NCBI GenBank assembly: GCA_009761415.1
Contig: QUOL01000012.1
Coordinates: forward strand, 62,001-126,000
Direction: 5' to 3'
Source of the DNA: Sarcomyxa edulis
Lineage: Eukaryota > Basidiomycota > Agaricomycetes > Agaricales > Mycenaceae
Length of the DNA: 64,000 nt
Part shown: one piece after another, positions 23,340 to 34,026 of the stretch
How positions within the stretch are numbered: the first letter of the stretch is position 1
Layout: each line of letters begins with the position of its first letter
Notes under the pieces: generated by a model
Databases searched by the model: none
Seen by the model: the letters and a program-made list of their open reading frames with translations, nothing else
What the model was told of the DNA's origin: nothing
Position numbers and translations under genes: made by a program

Positions 23340-23745
23340 CTATAATCCTGCTTCTTCTTCCTTCCCATCGTCCGCATCATCAGCATCCCTTGTACAACTT
23401 CAGAACAGGTATGTAAACTCACAATGATGATGTACTTTATGACTTTGCAGTATATGTGAGAGACATCGAGCAGACAGAATGACATAGATTCATATGTCCT
23501 TTGTTCTGCAGTCGACTTTCCGATGACTCCACTTCAGATTTTCGAACTAGCCCTCTGAGTAGTCCTCTAGCATCTCAGAACATCGAGAAATTGAGAGTTG
23601 GTAACCCTAACCATCTTCTCGGAGGAACGTAAATATCTACTTGCTATCATTGCACATCAATTGTTTCACTGATAAAGGCCTCGTGACTGTTTTTTTAGCC
23701 TTTATAGCTACGTCGACCTACCTCGGCTATTTGTCCAGTCTCCCA

Positions 23746-23799
23746 TCTCGGCTACGCCGAGCGCAATTGTGCGATGAGGGGCAGAGCTCCACATTACGT
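23746..23799 (+). repeat. Double-hairpin motif, eroded copy
   Basis: tcggctacgccga forms a short hairpin and is followed by gcgatgaggggcagagctcc, a damaged version of the second hairpin seen intact at 24367-24393. Confidence 0.65.
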
Positions 23800-24344
23800 A
23801 CCACTCTGTCCTCACTATTGCCTTTCAAATATTATCTAGGCTTATGGACATCGAACAAAAGTATGAACCGTGAGTCCTTGCTTAGTTACAAGATTCTCGA
23901 AGTTGAAGTTGATCCGCCGTTCTTAGGACTTCTGACTGAATCTTCCCTATGTTTTTGACCAAGTACTCGTGCAGACCATTGGGCATCCTGCTGTCTCTTG
24001 AAGCTATCGCTGACGTCTCCAACCTGTAACTCAGGTGAATAACTTCTGTTGTCATGTCTCTACACACGCTCATCTCAATCGTCTTGACAGATGTTTCTAT
24101 TTTGAGCATTTCTCGTCTTTCTGAAGTAACCTCAACGCTGTCTCGACTATGTCGAGCACGTTCCATTCATCTCTCTACTCTCATGTCTCGAGCATCATCT
24201 AAGCGGAGAGAAATCACTGATGGCAAGGCTTTATTCGAAATATGACATTCATAATATATTGATATCCATTCCACTGTTCTTAAGATCGTTTTCAGATATT
24301 CTCAGCTTGGCCTTGAAATGCCCATTGGCTGTTTATACTCACAC

Positions 24345-24393
24345 CTCAGCTACGCTGAGCACGAGTGCGATGAGGGGTAGAGCCCCTCATCGC
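24345..24393 (+). repeat. Double-hairpin motif, best copy
   Basis: Hairpin 1 is ctcagctacgctgag (24345-24359, stem of 6 bp). Hairpin 2 spans 24367-24393, with arms gcgatgagggg and ccctcatcgc around taga/gc. Related motifs lie at 23746 and 47690. Confidence 0.8.
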
Positions 24394-25929
24394 GTGAATT
24401 TACTCTCTTTCCTCCGAGTCATCGTTTAAGATATACTACTAACTGTAAGTCTTTGCTCGAGCTGCGATATACCGCTCTACAACATATCGTCCAACATCCT
24501 CTAGTGCTCTCGCCAGCCATCCATTCCGGCCACGACAGGTACGTTGGTGTTACCCTCTATGTTATCTTCGTTCATCCTCGTGACTAGCTAAACAGTGCCT
24601 GCAGACTCGACTGCGTCTCATCAATCCATACCACACCAGCCTCGTTGCAGTGGCTTTTTTCTTGTAGTTTCTCTAAATGATGCTCGAGGTAGACGGCTGG
24701 CTATATATATATGTATAGTACACCTAATGTAAACTCAACTTCTCAAGGATGGGTTTCTCCGACTTGATGTCCGAGCTCCAAGACCGGAGGAATGTAATAG
24801 AGTGTGCGTACCGTTCAAGTTGATCTATGCACATTTTCCACTTGATTATTACATTTCTCTCTTTGTAGAGGGGTAAAAACTCAACAAAATCGAAAACCCA
24901 CTGTAAAATCCTTCGAACTCGTCTCCACCAATACGAACATGCAATTCTAAAGGTAGTGGGTTATTCGCAAAGGCGTTCGGTACCGTTCACTGCGCAAGTC
25001 AAGTCTCGATGCACATGCACACAGTTGCAACACGACATATATAGGTCGTTGCAAGAATACAGGATTATGATAGACAGGTACTATAGCCTTCCACGGGATG
25101 ACTGGTATCATCCGCCACAGCCTGAGTGTTCTTGGATGCATAGAGTGAGCTCCTTGGGTGTCCGAGTCTTGTAAGTTGACTGTGTGATCTAAACCTCGTG
25201 AGGATGTACTAGTTCGAATGACTCAGAAGACGTCCAAAGATGAGTTGGACAGTCTGCAACAAGTCTGCAAGGCCATTGTTACTGCGAGTCACACTTGTCA
25301 CAGTGACCTCCACCTCTTTCATAACTCGAAGTTCGAATTTCTACCAATCCATCGATATCTATATGTGGCCATCCCTTTGTCCCATCGACACTTCGAAGCA
25401 AAGCGAATATCACGCGGTTCAAGTAGTGGACCACTCGAATTTGACTCCCAAATGGATTTGGACGGGCCATATTGTCGCGTGGTACAGATAAAGCACTCTC
25501 AGCATCTCCTCTTCTCAACTACCACACCTTCCTGACTATTGCTGAAATGCCTAGCACTCGAAGATTCCGCTCCCAAGCCCCTTTCGGCGTCTAATCTACA
25601 ATCACCACTCGCATTACGGGCAAATTGAAGATATCTCTTCGCAGTACTAAATCTGAATCATCTGTTCCCAGATCCAATGCAAGATCCAAGAAACGGTTTG
25701 CGCACGGCGCCGCAAATAGTGTTGACTTTGACGTCATTATAGGGGACAATACCAGCCAGGTGAGTAGCTTATCTCTACTCTATCCTCGAGACTGATATAA
25801 TGGATCTCCACAAGTCTGCATCCCGCCCTGCCACTGGCTTGATGCAACACGTGACCGATTCAAGACAACACAGCTCGTCGTCTCAACCCATCGACGCGTA
25901 CCGATCGCTCTCCTGACAAGGAACTGAGA

Positions 25930-27480
25930 TTATCGAAGACGTTATCCCAGAACCCGCCAATCTGGTCGACCCCAATATCCCAATCAACCCAACCAGGATT
26001 TGGCCAGCCATCAAAGTCTGCGACTTCGCCTTCCCCACCAAATTCTATGCCACCGGCACTTCCGGCACCGGGCCTTCTGATCCAACTCAACTCCCAATTC
26101 CGCGAATCTTTGACCCTCTCCTGGACCTGTGCCAATACGACTGCCTCTACCCGCCACATCCCAAAATGCTTCCCCTATACCCCCCACCCACCTCCGCTAT
26201 AAATATAGATTCACTGCAAACCCCCATCCTAGACCCCCAATCCAGGGCAGTATCCTCCGTCGTTTGGTCGACCTCAGCTGGGTCACGCTCGAAGAAGCTC
26301 AAGAGAAATGGGCTCCTCAGGATTGGGAGGAACTTTACAGATACGATGCGATCCCCCCCGATCAACGTCACCCATGGCGCCCATTCTCTAAATTCCAGCA
26401 CCCCGAACATATTCCCGTCGATCCAGAGGAGGCGAGGCAGGCAGGGTTGCAGACCTATCGAGATGTGGACGGGTTGCATTACCTCATTCGCCCAATGCAG
26501 ATTCCGACACCGGAGGAGAGAGTCAAGAACACAGATATCAAGTCTTGGTACGAACTTACTGAGGAGTGGATCTGGGAGGATAGGCTGGCAAAGGCAGGTC
26601 CAGAGGAGAAGGCGAAGTTGTTGGCTATGAATACGCAGAGATATGTAGATTTAGGGTTGCATAAGAAGCACAGGAAGCTTCCGCCCATGCATCTCGAAGT
26701 GCACGACAAAAAGAAGGCGAAAGGGAAGGAGACAGAAGTAGTCTCTCCAAGAACTGACATGGAGGAGATGGAAGTGGCGATGCACCTGAGTTGTGTGGAC
26801 AGTTCGCGACTAGAGAGTCCACGACCAAAGAGGAAGAGACGTAATGACGACAAGGAGGATAACGTCGACGATACCCCCCGGACTAAGAAGCGAAGACTCG
26901 GTAAGCAGGGACTTTACACCTGATTGTTATCTGCATACTCATCTCACTTCCAACAGCGTTTGCAACTCGACCTGTCACAACATGGCCTCCCCATCCACGA
27001 CCAACGCAGTCCGGAGATTGTCTACCGGAACGCTCAGACGCCAGTACTTCCGCTGCCACTTCTCGCTTGCGCTACAACGGCACAGGTGAAGTGATGGAGG
27101 TAGTGCATCTTCCACAGGCGCAGACTCAATATAATCAGGAATCCCCTAGCCCGGACCCTAGACCCGTATTACAGCCTGGAGACCCAACGCCGCCAGTGTC
27201 TCCTGAAGTGGCACCATATCCACGTTGGAGAACGTATGTGTCTACTCCAGCGAATGTCGCATCATTGTCAACAGGACCTGGTACACGTCAACATCAAGTC
27301 GCCTCGAGCACTCCGTTACGGTCTGTGATGCGAACTGGTCCTTCTTCTCGACAACGTCAGGTCCGAGTTCTCCAGCCTCACAAAGAGGAGTACATACCGG
27401 ACAACCTCTGCCTGCCCGTGAGTTACGACGGTATTCCATTGGCGGCGAGGAGGACAAGAACCTTTGCTTGGTTAGAGTGA
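25930..27480 (+). CDS. Hypothetical protein with charged, Pro-rich C-terminus
   Basis: The well-supported 3' part has an exon to 26900 (RLVDLSWVTLEEAQEKWAPQ, DIKSWYELTEEWIWEDRLAK, then the basic PRPKRKRRNDDKED), a 56-bp intron (26901-26956) and a last exon 26957-27480. That exon reads RLAFATRPVTTWPPH, through a Pro-rich stretch, to DGIPLAARRTRTFAWLE and a stop. Upstream, a different frame looks coding (IIEDVIPEPANLVDPNIP, LCQYDCLYPPHPKMLPLYPP, 25930-26200). It must join the first block by an unrecognised intron or through a frameshift near 26210-26270. No domain is recognised. The Lys/Arg cluster could be a nuclear signal (inference). Confidence 0.5.
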
Positions 27481-28344
27481 AGATTGTATTCATCTCCTTT
27501 CTTTTCTTTCTTCTCTCCCTTTGTATTCATTACCATATCATGTTCCCGTTCCCATTCTCATTCCTATTCCCGTTCCCGTTCCCATGTCCACTTTCCAGTC
27601 TCAGTCCACCCCACCTCACTTCCAGCTCTTTTTAATTTCGTTCTATTCTATTCATCATTCACTCACAAGGATCAATGGATGGACACACACTCAACTGCAA
27701 CTGATTTATTTTCTCTTCCTATACATTGTAGTGGTACTTGCTACGTCTCATGTTATTTCCAGTTTCCAGTGTACCCGTATTTTGTAGTTCCAGATTTCTC
27801 TCAACACAAATTAGAGAGGCAGAGACAGATGATATTCAAGGTTAAGTAAAGACCGTCAAAATTGAGACAATGAATATGATCATTGCATTTGGATCAATTC
27901 TGAGATCACCAATGCATCGATGCGACTTGCAAGCACCAGACTGTGTAATCCCACTCAGTGACATCTCCGGCGAGGTTGCTCTGTGGCCAATCTTGCAGTG
28001 ATCGTCGGTCCAACGTCATCGTATTTGAAGCACTAGGGACTTGTACAAGACTTGAAGAGTATTCAATAGTCAATTTTATTCAGGACGGCCATTTCAGTCA
28101 CACAGTTTTTGGTATTAACAGACAACTGTACAGATATAAAGGGGGGGCACCACCTAAAGTGGTGCCGACTTCAAACTACCTTTACCGCGATGCAATGTGT
28201 AATTGGGGCCGAAACCCCGTAGCGTAAAGAGAACCCGACAAGTCCCAGTGGTGAATAAACGACACAAATGAAGAAGGAAGGGATAGGATGAAAAAAAGGG
28301 GGAAAACCTTACAAGAAGTGATTATACAAGTCATTTGACTTGCC
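27481..28344. other. Intergenic, with a pyrimidine tract and a structured segment
   Basis: 27490-27620 is a C/T-rich tract (ttcccgttcccattctcatt type). At 28146-28235 several short inverted repeats follow one another: ggcaccac/gtggtgcc around ctaaa, gggg/cccc around ccgaaa, and ctttaccgc facing gcgtaaag. No gene is seen. The short open frame 27958-28227 overlaps the structured segment and is not convincing. Confidence 0.5.
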
Positions 28345-29293
28345 TTAATCTTTCTTTTCTTTCTTTCTTTCTATCGCAACACCTTCTAACTGACTCGAGC
28401 CTTCTCTGCTATTTCCCTTGTCCATCAGAGCGGCAGCAGGGCTAGCAAAGGTAAAAGACAAGCCTTCATCGAAGGAGGTCTTGAGAATGCCAAGATACTT
28501 CTGGCTAGACGCGGACCAAAGGTCATGGCTGCGTCTTTGAGCTGCGTCGTTGGCAGAAATCTCTTTGGTCTCCTCGGGAACGGCTTGGATAGAGTCGGAA
28601 TCTAAGAATTTAGCGCGCTTTTTTCCCTTCCTCTTCGACAAGGCAGAGACCGATGTCGGTACAGGAGATTCACGAACAGAGGGTGAGACCAAAATGGAGG
28701 GGGACGGTGATGGTGTCCGAGCCTTCCTCTTCCCTTTCGAACAAGGTGGCTCAACTAGATCAATCACTGGGTTCTCGATGTCTCCATGAGCTGGAGCAAG
28801 ACAGTATCATAGGTCTGATTCAGGGAATGGTACACAACTTACCGTTCACCATGTTCTTTACTTCCAACTGTGAGCCTTCGCCGCCAATTTGTGTTTCATC
28901 CACCAAAACTTCCCGAAACTCGCTTCCAGACAATTCTAGGTAGGAAGTGGCTTTTCTGCGCATCGATGGCGAACGAAGTGAAGACAGAGGAACTGCTGGC
29001 GCCAGGACAGACCGGAAAGGAGTGAAAACCGAAGGGGGCGCGTACGATGAAGGAGTGACAGCTGCATTTGGTAAGGGACAGGTGGAAGAGGAGGCAGTGA
29101 CAGGTGGCCGAGATGCGTTCTCTGTTTTTGGGAGGAAAGAAGTGGACGATGACACCGGAGGATGGCCTCGCGACACAGGTTGCAGTTTCACGGGAGGTGG
29201 AAGGCACGACACCTGCATCCGTGGTGGGCTAACCCTCTGGGAACGCCAGTGCAGCAATGGATTGGAGGCACTGGTCTTCTTCGTTCGTGCCAT
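28345..29293 (-). CDS. Hypothetical protein, 298 aa, Ser/Pro-rich and basic
   Basis: Two exons (29293-28843 and 28790-28345) with a 52-bp GT-AG intron give one 298-aa frame starting MARTKKTSASNPLLHWRSQR. Features are a Ser/Thr/Pro-rich first half, an acidic SELSGSEFREVLVDETQ-type stretch before the intron, and after it IENPVIDLVEPPCSKGKRKA, SALSKRKGKKRAKFLDSD and a Lys-rich end (IERKKEKKD). Several basic clusters suggest a nuclear protein. No domain or family is recognised. An alternative in-frame ATG lies 20 codons upstream at 29353. Confidence 0.6.
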
Positions 29294-29909
29294 GGTGGTG
29301 GAAGGAAGGAAGCAGAGGAAAGAAACGAAGGTTGTGACGTCTTCAACCCTCAAAACGCATAACGAAATCCTACCAAGTCATTCGAACTCAGGAATAGCCT
29401 CAAGCTTGCTTGCAAGGTAATTAATTGCACCCCCACAATGGCATCGAACCCAAATTCCGATCTGATCAATGCCTTTCTGGGATATTGAGCAAATTCTGCC
29501 GTTTTCCAGAAACATTGATTGCTTTTGTAGGATAGAACTGCATACAAACAAGTGCTAGGCTGATACAATCACTGCCCTGTTACAATTGTCTGAGTATCTC
29601 CGATATCTCCACAGGAGTCTTTTGAATGAGCATCTTGCAGAAGAGGGAATGCTCCATTATGGAATGGTTGTAAAGATGTTCATGAGGTGTCGTGGTAGAA
29701 AACTTGGTGATCTGATTTGGTTTCCTTTGCCTTTCCGGGGAGAATTGCAATGAGATGGAATGCGAGACAGACAGGAAGAGAATAAAGGACACTCACAGAC
29801 ATGGTCGACAGAACATATCTCCGGACTTCGCAGTATAATAGATGACATCAAGATGCGAGTGGTTCAATTTGTCTAGCAATGGTGTACGGGCATCAGGGAT
29901 GGCTAACAA
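29294..29909. other. Intergenic region between two minus-strand genes
   Basis: No supported gene. A B-box-like ggttcgatgcc on the minus strand near 29435 has no matching acceptor stem or A box (see rejected items). Short frames at 29580-29850 look accidental. Confidence 0.5.
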
Positions 29910-31140
29910 TCAAAGAACATTAATTCCTAAGGTTCAGGTGCGTTTCAATATTTTGATTGAATATCCTACCGTTCGATTTTTCAGGTTCTTCCGTGACCTG
30001 AATAGCTACAGATTTGGTAGATGTGACCGCGTCTGGTTCAGGCTTGATCAAAGACTCGACCGGTACAGGCATATCAGACCCTATAATGATATCCTCAGGT
30101 ATTGAAGCCACGGGTACTATGATCTTCAGATCGACGAGGGCTTGGTCGTCCTCGGAGCAAAGTTTGATGTGTTCACTGCTCTGTGCGTTTGAGGAGGGGG
30201 ATGTTTCCGAGTTTTTGGTATGGAGCATATATGATTTAAAGAGAGGGGACGGATTCGTTTCGATAGATCCAACAGTCTTTGGAATGGACTCTTGTTCCTT
30301 TGGACGAGGCAAGGATGTCTCAACGCTGTCCTCAAGATGTATCTCCTGGTCTGCAGCAATCTGATTGGATGCTCCGCTATTAGACGATGCCACATCTAGT
30401 GCAGCAGATTGAAGGTTTAGTTGCACAATGAGACTTTTCGATAAGTCATGATTCAAAATAAATGGCGTACCCTTCGAGAGAATTGGCGTATCAACAGGAA
30501 TAAGAGCAAGCTCCACACTTTCCGCCCCTCCCGACGATAGAGACCGTACTTTTGGGGTGGCCCGAATCGCGTCATCGTCAACCAACATCAATGTAGGCTC
30601 CGCAGAGGCTTCCAAAGCATGCGCAGGTTCTCCGCATATATCTTTGAGTGATTTTATCTGATGCTGGACCAAGTCGTGATCCTCAGCTATAAATTCAGGA
30701 GGCTCGTCCACTGCTATGCCATGAGCAAGGGCAGGGTCATCAACGATGCCCAGATCTTCATCAGATTTCTCGTCAGATGGCACTGGTCGAGTTTCGAGGG
30801 GAATCAAGCCCATGCTCTGGTCCTCCTCATCATCATGTGTCGGCTCGATAAGTTTAGCAATCGATGGAGTCGATGAACGGGAGAAAGAAATATCGAGTTC
30901 TTCAGTTTGAGTGGACTCGTGATCAATTGACGATGTGTTATCAGCGGTAGTCTCTAAGTTGACGGAGAGACTAGGAACAAGCGTAACATCGCTAGTATCA
31001 GATGTGTCAGCAGGACATGACACGTCAACGTCGCAGACATCAGACTCTGCAAGTGGTCGGGCAGGAGTGGCAGCGGGAGATCCTTGCATAATGATACCAT
31101 CGTCTTGGCGCATAGAGATAGCTGGAGACCTCGTGTTCAT
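29910..31140 (-). CDS. Acidic hypothetical protein, 395 aa
   Basis: Exon 1 (31140-29970) and a 17-nt terminal exon (29926-29910) join across a 43-bp intron to end SNGINVL and a stop, giving 395 aa in one frame. It starts MNTRSPAISMRQDDGIIMQG and is rich in Asp, Glu, Ser and Pro throughout (DVDVSCPADTSDTSDVTLVP, THDDEEDQSMGLIPLETRP, DVASSNSGASNQIAADQEIH), with no hydrophobic segment and no recognised domain. It is probably largely disordered. Its start faces that of the NTF2-like gene with about 417 bp between them, so the two may share a promoter. Confidence 0.6.
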
Positions 31141-31557
31141 TCCTAAGGGTAACTAAACGATATTTAACATCAACTGACTAGCAAAACAAGTGCACTGTGC
31201 TTACCAGAGTCGTATGATCGGTGATTACTGCACTGCTGACTATGTATGGACAAAGGTGGATCCAAGATGAATGGCAAGGGTCTTGTTCGAATTCTTCGTC
31301 GTTATTCCTTACAGTAGGATTGCCGTCGGATCTTTTCCCGTGTCAGAAAAAAGCTGAGAAAAGAGAAAAGTCGCTGTGAATTGAGTGGCAATATTGCTGC
31401 GAGACGAGACCAGCAGTGTGACCCAACCTGTTACTCCGATAGTCACGCTAGTCACACCTTATCTGATCACTGTACACTTTCCGATATCACCCATTCACCA
31501 CTGTACAGCCGCCTGGTAGACAGATGCCCTGTGAATAATCTCTTGATCAAACTCTAC
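31141..31557. other. Divergent promoter region
   Basis: It separates the starts of the acidic protein gene (minus) and the NTF2-like gene (plus). A plus-strand frame is open from 31381 but has no ATG before 31558. Confidence 0.5.
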
Positions 31558-33478
31558 ATGTATCACAATGGTTGGGTGTCGAGGAACGCGTCTTCGTCTG
31601 ATACATTGGCTAGCACTAGCAAATCTCATGCCGAGGACCTTCAACCCAATGAATTGCTCAATAAGAGACACCAAACTCTTCCACCATCTATCATAAGGAC
31701 GATTCCACCATCTATCGTAAGGACGATTCCACCATCTATCATAAGGACGATTCCACCATCTATCATAAGGACGATTCCACCATCTATAAGGACAATTCCA
31801 CCATCTATCATAAGGACGATTCCACTATCGCCAATTGACGATTCAACCTCTCTGAACCCGAATTTGGAGCCCAGTGACGCTGAGGTCGTTCCTGCAGCAC
31901 CTCCAGAGGAGCCACCCGCAAGATGCTCTGTCAAACGCGAACGCTCCCTGTCTCCACCACCACCACCAAGTCGCACTCTCGTTACCTCCGGCTGCAAACG
32001 TTATGCGCCCATCCCTGCTGAATGTGATAAACTGCAGAACCCTACAAGTTTCCGAGAGCACAGGAAGGAGTGGCAAAAGAAGGAACGAGAAGTTTTGAGA
32101 GGTCTTGGGATGATGTGTACGAAAGTTTTCTTCAGGTATGTTACGAGATTATGTATCTTCCACTTTTACTGACTGTCACACATCTCGAAGGGACGATGAA
32201 ATGGTGCTTGAGTGGTCAGTTGCAGTGATCTGTTTCCATCATGGTCTAAAGTCTTATTCCAATTCGTGATACAGGACTAGCCCTCGACCTGTTTGGTCGG
32301 ATACACTCCAACTCCCTATACCTGTGCTTCCAACTCTTGCATCAGCGATTGAGCACGCCCTTAATCTCAACAATCTCAACATGCTCAATAGTCCAAAGAA
32401 GAAAAAGCGCAGGTCGTCGTCATCTAGTGCCCAGCCGAGGACTGTAGATGTCATCGACGTGGACGCACTTCCTCCGTCAAATGATGAAGTTTGCGGTACA
32501 CCTTTGTCTGATCATAAACAAGTTCCTCCTCCCTCTGCCACCCTTCCGTCATCTAATGCATTAGTATTTGTACCGATTTCCCCACCACGTCGGAAGAAAT
32601 CATCTAGACCAGAAAAATCAAAGCCACCTAACGAAGACGAAAACGATGGAGCAATCATAGTTGGGACTATTGATGATATCGAACTGAATGAACTCCCAGG
32701 CCCCGAATTTGACCCACAAATCGACGATGTTATAACAAACAGTGATAGACTCTTAGAAGAGGCTGCTATAGAATATCTTCGACGGTTCATATGATCTTTT
32801 TATTGCTGTTATTTCTTGTCTGACTTTATTCCTTACGGTCCTAGGTATCTCCAGACTTTCGATTTGGATCGCAGAGCATTAGCAGGGGCGTACGCGTCAA
32901 ACGCTGTTTACTCGTATCGAATACACAACACCACTCTTCCCTCATCGCACCAAGCCATCGAACCTTCCGAAGTCGAATCGTTTGCTTCTAAAGAGCATGC
33001 CCGAAATGAGCATGGTCAGTAAACCACTCTAATACTCGTCATCGACGATTTCTTACCTTGTTTAATACCAGCCTCCATCTATAATCCCAACCTGGGCGTA
33101 AAACAAGGCCGTCTAGATATCATCAAGACACTTCTTTCCCTTGGTCCCCACGAATTCACCTCGTCAGTCAATTATGACCTCGTCGATCTTGGGATTCCAC
33201 ATGGGGTATTCCTCACTTGTTATACCTTCGTCGTCCACCCTCGTGGCGGACATCGGCTAGCCGTTGATCATACCTTCCTTCTTCGAGAATCTGAGGAGGA
33301 ATACGAGTGAGTCTGCTGTCCTCTCTTCGTTGTTCGTTGGAAAGATCTCATTTGGCGTCTATGTAGGTCCACGCAAAGCCCTTGGCCTCTCGTTGCGCTA
33401 TCGCATCAAATGGCTGTCCGAGATGCCTCTTGTCTTCCTGAACGGTCTCTCCCATCGCTGTTAATTTTGGAAGAATAA
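31558..33478 (+). CDS. NTF2-like domain protein (Mex67/NXF1-related fold), 542 aa
   Basis: Six exons (31558-32135, 32191-32214, 32275-32784, 32845-33014, 33072-33306, 33367-33478) splice to 1629 nt with no stop, one of them only 24 nt. The C-terminal part (about residues 365-525) reads YLQTFDLDRRALAGAYASNA, GRLDIIKTLLSLGPHEF, GVFLTCYTFVVHP and RLAVDHTFLLRES, then PWPLVALSHQMAVRD. This is the pattern of the NTF2-like domain of mRNA-export factors of the Mex67/NXF type (the FxxDR..L...Y start and the RsFvL..W.v.sDq end). The first half is low complexity: an octapeptide repeat, basic KKKKRRSSSS and an acidic TIDDIELNELPGPEFD. There are no LRR or UBA domains, so it is not a full Mex67; a role in mRNA export is inference only. 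Confidence 0.7.
31681..31824 (+). repeat. 24-bp coding minisatellite
   Basis: About six copies of ccaccatctatcataaggac+gatt encode PPSIIRTI repeats; one unit is 21 bp (PPSIRTI). All length changes keep the frame of the NTF2-like gene. Confidence 0.95.
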
Positions 33479-34026
33479 TAACCGACCAGTCTAATCCCAT
33501 ATATCATTATTTTTGATGTATCATGCAACTATCTGTCTCAATTATCCCTACTATCACCTGACCAGAGTTGGACAGGGGACTAGTGTTGGACAATCGTTTC
33601 TAGTGGGCTCAATGCTTCCTCGTTTCCTCTAGATTTTTTTTCTAAAATCATAATATGTATACACGAGTATGATTCTGCCTTTGCATTGTGTAAATCGCTA
33701 GAATCTATAGAGTAAACGGCAAGAAACCGCTCAAAAAGGCAGTTTGAGACTAAAATGTGTCTTGCATGAAGGCAGATCATCACGGTTTCCTTATTCGAGC
33801 GGGATATAGCATTTCCTATGGTACCAAAGCCCACCTATGTTTTTTCAGAAGACCAGAATGAATCGTTCTCCCTACGGCTACATAAGTCGAGAAAGCATTA
33901 CATTCTGCCACTTTGGTCAAACTCTGCAAGTCGGCAGTCCGGCTTGTGGGCAATTTCAATTTCCTTTTACATCTGAGAGGCGAAAGCAAGTGTGGCTCAC
34001 CTTGCCTTCGTGTCATCTGCCAGTGC
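33479..34026. other. Intergenic region before the pogo-like element
   Basis: AT-rich, no gene. It may include the left end of the pogo-like element but no terminal inverted repeat was found. Confidence 0.4.

Larger units (their letters stand above)
23340..25870. other. Poorly coding region, about 2.5 kb
   Basis: It holds intron-like signals and short open stretches. At 24985-25140 the plus strand reads CTCTQLQHDIYRSLQEYRIM and YYSLPRDDWYHPPQPECSWM, which looks like a genuine exon of an unknown protein but could not be extended. Two copies of a double-hairpin motif lie at 23746-23799 and 24345-24393. Confidence 0.4.

Noticed and set aside
29425..29510. Possible tRNA on the minus strand (ggttcgatgcc B-box-like word followed by a g-rich acceptor-like end)
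   Set aside because: No A box at the right distance and the 5' flank cannot pair with the supposed acceptor 3' strand.
31381..31557. N-terminal extension of the NTF2-like protein
   Set aside because: The frame is open but has no ATG; the first in-frame ATG is at 31558.
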